A stretch of DNA of 20,508 nt from Candidatus Rifleibacteriota bacterium. Lineage in GTDB: Bacteria; Riflebacteria; Ozemobacteria; Ozemobacterales; Ozemobacteraceae. A program made the translations under genes and the position numbers. Positions 7,749-15,800 of this stretch are shown one piece after another (position 1 is the stretch's first letter; each line of letters begins with the position of its first letter). The notes beneath the pieces were generated by a model. It was not told the origin of the DNA, searched no databases, and worked only from the letters and a program-made list of their open reading frames with translations. The stretch lies in NCBI GenBank assembly GCA_022704885.1, contig JAKJFO010000057.1, positions 1 to 20,508 of the forward strand, written 5' to 3'.

Positions 7749-7774
7749 GGCCGGCAGACTTTCGTCTGCCGGCC
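7749..7774 (-). promoter_or_regulatory. Perfect intercistronic hairpin with GAAA tetraloop
   Basis: On the transcribed strand GGCCGGCAGAC pairs perfectly with GTCTGCCGGCC around a GAAA loop: an 11-bp, very GC-rich stem with a GNRA-type tetraloop. It lies in the 65-nt gap between the secreted binding protein stop and the permease start. No U-run follows (the next bases are CCAATTCAGG), so it is not a standard intrinsic terminator. A transcript-stabilising or partial-attenuation element that lets the binding protein be made in excess over the permease, as known for the malE-malF intergenic hairpins, fits best. Confidence 0.72.
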
Positions 7775-7795
7775 AATGCTACGACTTTGACGAGG

Positions 7796-9433
7796 TCAGT
7801 TGCTTTCGGGTGGGAATACCGATACTTCAACGCGGCGGTTCAGAGCCTGGTTGAGCGGATTGCTCGAATCGGCGGGTTTGTCCCAGCCGGCGCCTTCGAC
7901 CACGAATTTGGAGGGGTCGAATTTGTATTTGTCGACCAGCGCACGTTTAACTGCTTCGGCGCGCGCAGTGCTGAGGTCTTTGACGATCTTTTCGGGAATT
8001 TTGCCTTTCATCGAGCTGTCGGTGTGCCCGACGATAGCGACTACGGCACGATCATAAGCGCCCGAGAGACGGGCAACACGTTCGAGCGTGGCTTCGATAT
8101 TGGGATCATAAAGAGTGTTGGGCATTGGCACGCCACTGAGATCGTGTGCGGGTTCGTAGATGTTGGCTGAATTCGGGTAGAAGTTGATGCGGACAGTCTG
8201 GGTGATGATCGGTGCTTCAGCGTTGACCTTCTGGTAGGTTGTCGGCACGAACTTGCTGACGTAAGCATCCTGGTGGTGTTTAAACTGACCACTCTTGTCG
8301 AGTTCCTGAAGTATCGAAAAGTCCATGATCTGGCTGAAAGGCAGTTCTTCTTTGACCAGGCCAGCCTGCTGGTAAACATAGGTGATGTTTTTCCAGGTGC
8401 GTTCGAAGTTGGTCGGGTTATTGGCGTTCATGAAGAACGAGCGGTTTTCGGCAAAGTTGGTGGAATGGGCGTCTGCTTCCATACCCTTGACGTCTTCGAC
8501 CTTCATACCATAGCCGTCAGCCATCCACTGAAAGGCTTTTGCCTTGAAGGTGGCGTCGTTGAGCAGATCCATGCCTTCGAAAATACCGGCGACGAGGCCT
8601 TTGACTATTTCGGGTTTGTCGCGGGCGAAGTCGGCGCGAACGGCCCAGACGTCAGCGATAAGTTTGTTGGCATCTGCAGTAGTTGTCAGAATTTTGGTGC
8701 CGGCAACCTTTTCTGGAATATTGTAGATATCAGGAGCCCAACTGACGCAGGCGTCGATAGCGGGATCGGCTACAAAAGCGGCAGCGGCTTCGAATGCGGT
8801 CGAAGTATACTTGTGGGTAACTTCATTGAGGCCGATGCCGGCATTGATCAGCAGGTTGCTGACAAAATACTGTGAAGGGCTGTTCTGGGCATAAACAATG
8901 GTTTTGCCTTTGAGATCGCCGACGTTTCTGATTCTGGTGCGGGCAACGATACCGTCGCCACCATTCGACCAGTCGACCTGCTGGAAAATGCGCAGGGCGG
9001 TGCGGCTGTCTTTGGCGAGTTCGGGGGCGAACAGCACCATCATGTCAAGGGTGCCCCAGAGAACATGGCTGTTGCCAGAGGCATAGGCGTCACGGGCGGC
9101 CACCGGGTCGTCGATGAGTTTAAGGTCGACCTTGAAACCGTATTTTTTGAAGAATACGCTGTCTTCGTTGGGGGCGAAACCGTGGTTGGCAGCGATAATC
9201 GGCAGCCAGCCGGCCCAGACGTTGATCGGGAAAACCACGATCTTCTCTTTGTCATCCCATTTATAGGCTGAAGTGCCCTGCACCGGCGGCAGTGTTTCGC
9301 GCGGCACGAACTGGTATTCGGTAACCGTAGTCACTGAGTTGGTATCGGGGGCTTCGACAACCGATGCTTCCTGGGCAACGGCAAAGCTCGTTATCATCAA
9401 CAGAGCGAATAGAGCAAAAATGATCCTTTTCAT
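7796..9433 (-). CDS. Secreted substrate-binding protein fused to OmpA-type peptidoglycan-binding domain
   Basis: 545 residues from ATG 9433, chosen because AAGGAG lies 6 nt upstream (9440-9445) and a textbook signal peptide follows (MKRIIFALFALLMITSFAVA, cleaved before QE). Residues about 45-400 match the NMT1/TauA/SsuA class of ABC binding proteins (NVWAGWLPIIAANHGF, GGDGIVARTRI, DLKGKTIVYAQNSPSQYF, SWAPDIYNIPEK). Residues about 414-545 form an OmpA-like domain: GHTD (469-472), LSTARAEAV, and the closing NRRVEV (532-537), the signature that binds diaminopimelate in peptidoglycan. The product should be a soluble periplasmic protein held to the cell wall while presenting ligand to the permease encoded next. 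It is a paralogue of the anchored copy two genes upstream, alignable over the whole length. The ligand is unknown; the class includes taurine, sulfonate, nitrate and pyrimidine-precursor binders. Confidence 0.93.
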   Translation of the reverse strand: MKRIIFALFALLMITSFAVAQEASVVEAPDTNSVTTVTEYQFVPRETLPPVQGTSAYKWDDKEKIVVFPINVWAGWLPIIAANHGFAPNEDSVFFKKYGFKVDLKLIDDPVAARDAYASGNSHVLWGTLDMMVLFAPELAKDSRTALRIFQQVDWSNGGDGIVARTRIRNVGDLKGKTIVYAQNSPSQYFVSNLLINAGIGLNEVTHKYTSTAFEAAAAFVADPAIDACVSWAPDIYNIPEKVAGTKILTTTADANKLIADVWAVRADFARDKPEIVKGLVAGIFEGMDLLNDATFKAKAFQWMADGYGMKVEDVKGMEADAHSTNFAENRSFFMNANNPTNFERTWKNITYVYQQAGLVKEELPFSQIMDFSILQELDKSGQFKHHQDAYVSKFVPTTYQKVNAEAPIITQTVRINFYPNSANIYEPAHDLSGVPMPNTLYDPNIEATLERVARLSGAYDRAVVAIVGHTDSSMKGKIPEKIVKDLSTARAEAVKRALVDKYKFDPSKFVVEGAGWDKPADSSNPLNQALNRRVEVSVFPPESN

Positions 9434-9439
9434 ACTTAT

Positions 9440-9445
9440 CTCCTT
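9440..9445 (-). promoter_or_regulatory. Ribosome binding site deciding the start at 9433
   Basis: AAGGAG sits 6 nt before the ATG at 9433, in the 19-nt gap after the pspA stop. It rules out the longer frame beginning at 9493, which would place 20 non-signal residues ahead of the signal peptide and overlap pspA. Confidence 0.75.
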
Positions 9446-9452
9446 ATTGCTT

Positions 9453-10202
9453 TCAGTTCTTTTCCATTGGGCCAAGGCCACGCTGTGGAACATTTTCCGT
9501 TTCGGTAATTTCGGCTTCGCTGACGCCCATGTCGAGACCGTTCATCGCAGCAAATTCGGCCAGAGCAGCGTCACCGAGAGCTTCCATTTCGCCTTCCTTC
9601 ATTTCAATGCTGCTGCGGTCATAGCCGCTGGCGACACGTGCCTTGCCGGCAGCCTTATCACGACGTTCTTCAAGCAGTTGAGTGACGCGGTTGATCGTAT
9701 CGCCACTGTTGCCGATACCTGAGATCATGCCTTTCGCCATTTCCTGAAGTTCGGCCTGAGCTTCGAGCATCTGGGTTTCGCTGACCATTGCCTGCAGCTT
9801 TTCAATGCGATGCTGAGCTTCTCTTACCGATACATCGCGTGACTTTTCGAGATCCTTGAAGGTCTTGTCGGCAATCTCAAGCTGCTGCTGGTTTTCTTCG
9901 AGTTGCTGCTTAACAGTCTGAAGCTGCAGAGCGAGTTGTCCGGCCACTTTTTTGTTGCCGGCCTTGAGATTGGCAGTGATCTTGGCGGTCAGCTCACGGT
10001 CTTTGGCCGAAAGAGTTTTGATCTGGCGCATCAATCTCTCGGTAAACGCCGCATGATTGGCCAGATTCTCGTTGAAACGGGCGATCTGGGTTCTCAGGTT
10101 TTCTTTTTCGGCCTCGATAAGCGCTTCCGGGTTGCTTGATTCAAGGCCGCTGATGAATAGACTGAAAAAACCGCGAATGAGATTCATTAACCTTTTGAAC
10201 AT
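9453..10202 (-). CDS. pspA: PspA/IM30 (Vipp1) family membrane-stress protein
   Basis: 249 residues, near the usual size (about 220-260). Residues 1-20 form the amphipathic membrane-binding helix (MFKRLMNLIRGFFSLFISGL). The long coiled-coil hairpin of the family follows (about 25-150, e.g. NPEALIEAEKENLRTQIARF and KQQLEENQQQLEIADKTFKD), then a helical tail (about 150-225). PspA/IM30 proteins are bacterial ESCRT-III relatives that assemble rods or rings on the inner membrane and protect or remodel it under stress. The tail after residue 225 is acidic and low-complexity. AAGGAG lies 7 nt before the ATG. The gene sits between two paralogous binding-protein genes with gaps of about 20 nt on both sides. 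No PspF, PspB or PspC gene is visible, so the regulation of the enteric Psp system is not reproduced here. Confidence 0.9.
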   Translation of the reverse strand: MFKRLMNLIRGFFSLFISGLESSNPEALIEAEKENLRTQIARFNENLANHAAFTERLMRQIKTLSAKDRELTAKITANLKAGNKKVAGQLALQLQTVKQQLEENQQQLEIADKTFKDLEKSRDVSVREAQHRIEKLQAMVSETQMLEAQAELQEMAKGMISGIGNSGDTINRVTQLLEERRDKAAGKARVASGYDRSSIEMKEGEMEALGDAALAEFAAMNGLDMGVSEAEITETENVPQRGLGPMEKN

Positions 10203-10222
10203 GAACAGACTCCTTATGCGTC

Positions 10223-11992
10223 TTATTTTTCCGGTGTGAAAACCTGAATTTCTACTCTCCGATTGAGTGCCTGGTTGAGTGGGTCAGAGGTGTCAGCAGG
10301 CTCATCCCAACCTTTACCCTCGACGACGAATTTATTCGACGCGAACTTGTACTTGCGCACCAGTGCGTCACGAACTGAGCGGGCGCGGTCATTCGAGAGG
10401 TCTTTTACTGCCTTTTCCGGAACCTTGCCCTTCATCGAACTGTCGGTGTGCCCGACTATCGCAACCTGAGCGCGATCATACTGACCGACCATGCGCGCGA
10501 TTTTTTCGAGCGTCGCATCTACGCTCGGGTCATAGAGTGTATTGGCGATCGGCTGGCCGAATTCATTATGCTCTGGTTCGTAGATGTTGTCGGAATTGGG
10601 ATAGAAATTGATTCTGACCGTTTGAGTCAGCACCGGTGCTTCGGCTGAAACCTTTTTGTAGCTGGTCGAGACGAAACGGGCAACCTGAATTTCTTTCTGG
10701 TCAGGAAACATGTTTTTGTCGGCAAACTTCTTGACGACGGAAAAGTCGACGACTTCGTCGAATCTGACGGGAGTGCCGATCAGGCCAAGTTCACGATAAA
10801 CGTGAATGATGTTCTTCCAGGTGCGCTCGAAGTTGGTCGGGCTGTTGCGGTTGAGAAAGAAGTTCTGGTTTTCGGCGAAGTTGGTGATGTAAGCATCCTG
10901 CTCCATCGACATGATATCGTCGATTTTCATGCCATAGCCTTCGGCCATGTGCTGAAAGGCTTTAGTTTTGGTGGTCTGGTTTTTGAGCATGCTCATGCCT
11001 TCGAAAATGCCGGCTACCAGACCCTCGATGATCTCGGGGTGATCCTTGGCAAAGTCGGCACGGGCCGCCCAGACGTCGGTGATCAGGCGGTTGGCTTCGG
11101 CTGTGGTTGTCAGTATCTGCGTTCCGGCAATCTTTTCGGGTATCGTATAGATGTCGGGCGCCCAGCTGACACAGGCATGTATACTTTTGTCGGCGACGAA
11201 AGCTGCCGCCGCCTCAAAAGCGGTCGCAGTATAGCGATGTTCGACTTTGTTGAGCGGAATGCCGGCATTGATCAACAGGTTGGTAATAAAATACTGCGAC
11301 GGACTGTTCTGCGCATAAACAATGGTTTTGCCGGCAAGATCCTTGACTGATCTGATGTTGCCGCGCACGACGATGCCGTCGCCACCGCTTGACCAGTCGA
11401 CCTGCTGAAAAATGCGCGGCGCTGTGCGGCTGTCTTTCATCAACGAGGGCGAAAACAACGCTATCATGTCGAGAGTGCCCCAGAGAATGTGCGATTCTCC
11501 TGCTGCAAAAGCGTCTCTGGCCATTATCGGGTCGTCGATCAGCTTGAGATTGACCTTGAAGCCATATTTCTTGAAGAAGACGCTGTCTTCACTCGGGGCA
11601 AAACCGTTGTTGGCGGCGATGATCGGTAACCAGCCGAACCAGACGTTAATCGGAAAAACGACGATCTTTTCGTTTTCATCCCACTTGTATGCGGAAACGC
11701 CGCTGACTGGGGGCAGTGCTTCACGCGGCACGTAGTTGTATTCCTGAACTGTGGTAACTCCGGCAGCATCAGGCGCTTCGACCGATACTTTGCCACCTCC
11801 GGTGGTTGGCTGCTGAGTGTTTCCGGATTTGGAAACCGAATCCTGATCGCCTGTCGGAGTCACTGAAGAACCGCCGAATATTCTGTTCTTGAGCTCCGGT
11901 GAAAATGATACGGCTGCCGCAAAAATGCAGCCGATTACGAACAGAAACATCACGAACTTGCCCAGCGGGGTTGGGCCGACGTCGTTGCTCAT
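10223..11992 (-). CDS. Membrane-anchored substrate-binding protein fused to OmpA-type domain
   Basis: 589 residues, first gene of the operon; GGAGG lies about 6 nt before the ATG. A hydrophobic helix at about 13-30 (KFVMFLFVIGCIFAAAVSF) is followed by a Gly/Ser/Thr/Gln-rich linker to about 75, so it is more likely tethered to the inner membrane than secreted, although cleavage cannot be excluded. The binding-protein domain (about 90-445) is of the NMT1/TauA class (NVWFGWLPIIAANNGF, GGDGIVVRGNIRSV, DLAGKTIVYAQNSPSQYF). The OmpA-like domain covers about 459-589, with GHTD at 514-517 and NRRVEI at 577-582. The arrangement of membrane anchor, binding module and peptidoglycan-binding domain recalls how MotB spans the periplasm. 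It aligns end to end with the secreted paralogue after the N-terminus. The ligand is unknown. Confidence 0.92.
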   Translation of the reverse strand: MSNDVGPTPLGKFVMFLFVIGCIFAAAVSFSPELKNRIFGGSSVTPTGDQDSVSKSGNTQQPTTGGGKVSVEAPDAAGVTTVQEYNYVPREALPPVSGVSAYKWDENEKIVVFPINVWFGWLPIIAANNGFAPSEDSVFFKKYGFKVNLKLIDDPIMARDAFAAGESHILWGTLDMIALFSPSLMKDSRTAPRIFQQVDWSSGGDGIVVRGNIRSVKDLAGKTIVYAQNSPSQYFITNLLINAGIPLNKVEHRYTATAFEAAAAFVADKSIHACVSWAPDIYTIPEKIAGTQILTTTAEANRLITDVWAARADFAKDHPEIIEGLVAGIFEGMSMLKNQTTKTKAFQHMAEGYGMKIDDIMSMEQDAYITNFAENQNFFLNRNSPTNFERTWKNIIHVYRELGLIGTPVRFDEVVDFSVVKKFADKNMFPDQKEIQVARFVSTSYKKVSAEAPVLTQTVRINFYPNSDNIYEPEHNEFGQPIANTLYDPSVDATLEKIARMVGQYDRAQVAIVGHTDSSMKGKVPEKAVKDLSNDRARSVRDALVRKYKFASNKFVVEGKGWDEPADTSDPLNQALNRRVEIQVFTPEK

Positions 11993-12059
11993 TTACATCC
12001 TCCTGCCTGATAGTGATTGTGACTTGAATTATGTGTCCGGCGCAAATGTTTCAGAAACT

Positions 12060-12087
12060 ATTATAATAACGATAACTGACCCGGCAA
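12060..12087 (-). promoter_or_regulatory. Sigma70-like promoter of the seven-gene PspA/ABC/AAA operon
   Basis: On the minus strand a perfect TATAAT (12060-12065) is preceded, at 16 bp, by TTGCCG (12082-12087, four of six matches). It lies about 70 bp before the first operon gene, in the 242-bp divergent intergenic region. A housekeeping-type promoter is the simplest reading; I see no sigma54-type element of the sort that drives enteric pspA. Confidence 0.5.
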
Positions 12088-12234
12088 ATCAACCTTTTTC
12101 AAGAGTACTGCCAAGAAAAGCGAGGGGTGTACGGTTAAATCAGTATTATGTCTTTATGTCTGCAAATATAAACAGTGTGCAGCGTGGTAGTTGTAATGTG
12201 AAGAAACCTTGCTGATCTGCCGATAGGCTCAGTT

Positions 12235-12804
12235 ATGAACAACAAAACTTCATTGTTTCTTGTCACAATTTTACTGCTTGCAGTCAGCTGTTCGGCAGCC
12301 ACCGGCCCGACCCTGCTCATGGAAAAACGCCCGCAGGGCATGGATTTTACCGGCGGCATCGGTCCGCTGGTAAAATACAAGACTGTGCGGGCACAGGATA
12401 ACTTCGGCGGTGACATGACGCTATGGGGTGTTCGCCTGTTTGGCGGCCGTCTGCGCGATCCGGAACTCGGTCTGATTTATGCTGCCGGCACTCTCAATGG
12501 CCGGGCGCTCAAGTTCAGTCTCGATATGGCCGGCCTGACGCTGGAAGACTCGTTTCGGGAAGATGCCCGGGTAAAGTGGCGGGCCACGCTCGGGGGCGGC
12601 CATTACAAGCTGCAGACCAGTGTCGGTGGCCTGGTAAGAACAAAGGGTTCATTCAGTTATTTCGAGCCGATGATACTGGGTGTGCTGCCGATGACCCGCC
12701 ATATTGTACTTGAGTTTGGCGTCGGTTACACCTTTGCCGGTGCAACCGGGGTCAGAATCGAAGGCCTCGCTCTGCAGTGCGAAATGCTCATGGGCAAATT
12801 TTAG
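12235..12804 (+). CDS. Small exported, probable outer-membrane beta-barrel protein
   Basis: 189 residues. A signal peptide (about residues 1-21, hydrophobic LFLVTILLLAV then SCSAA) is followed by alternating hydrophobic/polar strands rich in Gly (MDFTGGIGPLVKYKT, GGDMTLWGVRLFGGRL, LEFGVGYTFAGATGV) and a C-terminal phenylalanine, as in many outer-membrane barrels. The lipobox-like AVSC is not canonical, so signal peptidase I cleavage is favoured. I recognise no specific family. It is transcribed divergently from the PspA/ABC operon and convergently with the large TPR gene, 12 bp from its stop. The Shine-Dalgarno is weak (AGG about 9 nt upstream) and I could not find a convincing promoter in 12088-12234. 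A link to the envelope operon is suggested only by position. Confidence 0.75.
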   Translation: MNNKTSLFLVTILLLAVSCSAATGPTLLMEKRPQGMDFTGGIGPLVKYKTVRAQDNFGGDMTLWGVRLFGGRLRDPELGLIYAAGTLNGRALKFSLDMAGLTLEDSFREDARVKWRATLGGGHYKLQTSVGGLVRTKGSFSYFEPMILGVLPMTRHIVLEFGVGYTFAGATGVRIEGLALQCEMLMGKF

Positions 12805-12816
12805 CCGCCGCCGTTA

Positions 12817-15800
12817 TCAGTCTTGTTTTCGGCTGTAGATGCGGTCTGAGCGGTCGAATGTGTCTTTGTAGTTGATGTCGACGTTGCAGATCATGTCATA
12901 CATCTTGAGGGCTTCCTGATATTTTTTTGCCTCTTCAAGAGCTACGCCGGTTCGGTAGAGAACACTTTTGATGTTCTCGGTCATGATTTCGGGGTCAAAA
13001 TCAAGCGTTTCAAGTATCTCCATGGCCATAACCGGGCTGTTTTTCTGGAGCATGGCGCTGGCCAGCAGAACCCCAGAATCTTTGTCGCGGCTCGAAGCGA
13101 AGTCTGGGCTGAGAATTTCGATTACTTCGTCCCATTTGCCGCGCTGTGCCTTTTCGCGGGCGAGGGAAAGATTCTGCTGGGAAGCAGGTGCTGCTTTTCC
13201 GGCTGGACGTGCTGCCGTTGGAGTTTGAGTCTGAGTCGTTGCCGGGGTCTGCATCGGTGGCGGTGCAGCTGGTTGAGACGCAGCGGTTTCTACCACCGGT
13301 CGAGGCTCCTGCTTTGCCAGCAGCTCTTCTTCGCTGATCATGTTGCGGGCTGCAAAACGGTCGACATTTTCCTGTACCGAGACACCTCCGAGTTCTTCCG
13401 GCAGATCGCCGGCGAGGTCGTCGAGAAAAGAGTCTTCTTCGCCAAACGGGTTGAGCGTTGGAAGTTCGGCAGGCTTTTGCGATATTTTTGCATCTGTTCT
13501 GGCAGCAGTCGATGCTGGTTGACTGACCGGTTCTGGCTGAAGGGTGTCCTTGAGGAAGTCGGGGATCGGGATGTTGGTTGAATCGTCAGTCTCGAACCCC
13601 TCCGGCGGCGGCTCGACGAAGTTCTCGATGTCGATGTCAGCAGCGGCAAGATTTCCTGCTGCATCAGTATCCGGCAGGTCAGGCATCGGCAGTTCATCAG
13701 GGATTTCAGGTATAAATTCTGAGCTGTCGCCGCTGTATTCTGCTGCGTCCTTTTTCAGGCCGGCCAGAATTTCACCGAGTTGTTCATTGCCCGGGAAACG
13801 CTGCATGAAGTCCTGATACTGTGCAATTGCTTCGTCGAGCATTTTCAGTTTTTTCATCGACGAGGTGTAGACCACATGAATGCCCATGTTGTTGATATTT
13901 TCGTTAAGCACTTTGATGCATTCGCGTGCGGCATCAGAGAACCGGCTGGCCTTTGAATAATTGCGCGCCAGCAGTTCGCGGAACTCGACGACATCTTTGA
14001 TTTTAAGCGCTTCTTCAAGAATAATGACGACCTCATTGCCCATCGAGCGATTCTGAACGTAGCCATAGGCGAGAGCCAGCACTATTGCTGGTTCGCGAAT
14101 GCCACTCTGATAGCAGGTCGATAGAATTCCCATCGCTTCGACTGTGTATGTGCGGGTTTCGGCATAATGCCTGGCAAGAACCGGCAGATACTCGGTCTTG
14201 GCCGGGTTGTCTTTGTAAATGGCCTCATACATGGCGATTGCTTCGCTCGATGTGTCGTTACAGGCCATCGACGCTTTGGCCAGATAGCCCCAGGCGACAT
14301 TGTTGGTCGGAAATTTTTCGAGAAGCAGTCGGGCGTTTTCCTGGCAGCGCACATAGTTTTTAAGCTCGAAATGCGTTTTGACAAGAAGTTCGAGCAGCTC
14401 GCGTTCAATCTGCACCGGCTGCTTTTTAAGCAGAGCTTTTTCAATGATATTGACAACCTTGTCGAATTTCTTTTTTTCAAAAGCGTATTTTGCGCTTTTG
14501 AGAGGATCTGAAAGCGAAAGAGTGATGGCTGGAACAAGCTGCAGCATGAAAACAATGAAAAACAGCAGTGCGAAGACTCCGAGTCCGATGTGTATCCAGA
14601 AATTGTTGAGGTGATAGAAAATTCCGATACGCAGATTGGTGAAATTTGGCTGATTCTTGGCAAAAGCTTCTTCTTTTTTGCGGAAGTCCTGAAAGATGGC
14701 GTCTGCCTGCTCGTACTTTTCCAGCGCGTAGAGCAGTTCCATGCGAGTCCATTCAATGTCGCGTCTGAACAGAGGTTCGAGATCCTGGTTTTTCAAAACG
14801 GTATCGAAATTCTGCAAAGCTTTGTCAAGATCAGGATCGGGCTTGAGAATATAGCATTTGCCAATGTAGAAAGGAGCTTCTTTGAAGCGGTCAGGCTCCT
14901 CTTTCCATGCCTCGATCATGGTCGGGAGCGCCTGCTCGTATTTTTCGAGCTCGAACAGGTCTTTTGCTTCGCGATAGCGCTTGAAAAGATCGAACTTTTT
15001 GTCGAGCCGTTCTTTTATCTCGCCTCTGCCCTGAACTTCTGGATAAAGCTCTACTGCTCGTTCGAGATTGTTTTTGGCATCGTCATAATTTCGGTTCTGA
15101 TATTGAGCTTCGGCCTGTTTGATCCAGTATTCGGCTTTCTGCATTTTTTCGAGCTCTGGATCGCGCTCCGGCTCAGCAATCGTTACCTGTGGCGGTTCAG
15201 GTGTCGGTCGGTCTGGCAGCGGTCGGTCAGGAACATCAGAATTCTCTCCGCCTTCATCGGTTTCGTCAAAGCCATCATCATCACCCTCACCCGGTTCTTC
15301 GCCCTCTTCAACGTTGTCTTCTCCGGTTTCATCGGGCAATGGGTCCTGATCTGACGTGTCATCAGGTGTGGCATAATCAGCTGCGGTGGTGGTGTCTGGT
15401 TCAGTCGTAGTTTGGGCCAGCATGGCGGTCGATACTGCGGTCGGGTCGTTTTCGAAGGGACTTTCAGGTATTTTAGGCAGGCCGGCATCGCCTGAAACAG
15501 GTGTGGCGCGTTTGATGAAGTTTGAGTTTTTGCTGAGCTTTCTTGCTGTAGCTATTCCGTAGGTTTTGCAGGAATAGAGGAACTGAAAGTCTTCGAACAC
15601 CACCGGCGAATCTGGCATTTGTTCAAGAACGCTGGCCATCTGGTCGAAAGCCTGTGCCAGATTACCGCGTCGAAAGAGTATCTTGGAAAAAACATAGTTT
15701 GCTGTCGGGCCGCCCTTGTTCTGCAGTGCCCGGGTTGCGTGCATCGAAGCTTCTTCCAGTTTTCCCTCATGAAAACTGACATCGGCAAGAATGATAAAAA

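Noticed and set aside
7749..7774. Rho-independent terminator
   Set aside because: The stem is strong but no U-tract follows on either strand, and it lies inside a contiguous operon.
9434..9493. Longer start for the secreted binding protein at 9493
   Set aside because: It would overlap pspA by about 40 nt and put a non-signal sequence before the signal peptide, while ATG 9433 has a near-perfect ribosome site.
10802..11350. 182-codon plus-strand frame antisense to the anchored binding protein, with a similar one at 8273-8875 in the paralogue
   Set aside because: Both are antisense shadows of the same conserved protein, so their mutual similarity comes from the real minus-strand genes.
5074..11992. 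Taurine/sulfonate or nitrate importer annotation (tauABC, ssuABC, nrtABCD)
   Set aside because: The class similarity is clear but no desulfonation or nitrogen-assimilation gene is nearby, and the OmpA fusions, permease insert and PspA/AAA context argue against copying the substrate name.
10223..11992. MotB-like stator because of TM helix plus OmpA domain
   Set aside because: No conserved proton-channel aspartate context in the helix, no MotA neighbour, and a full binding-protein domain sits between anchor and OmpA domain.
12051..12080. Operator-like dyad (TCAG...CTGA) around the TATAAT
   Set aside because: Only the outer four bases and the central AT-rich bases pair; the arms do not match, so it is not a convincing operator.
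14590..15354. 254-codon plus-strand open frame antisense to the large TPR gene
   Set aside because: It is fully inside a minus-strand gene with clear TPR and TM architecture; the translation is hydrophobic/Phe-rich noise with no recognisable domain, typical of an antisense shadow.
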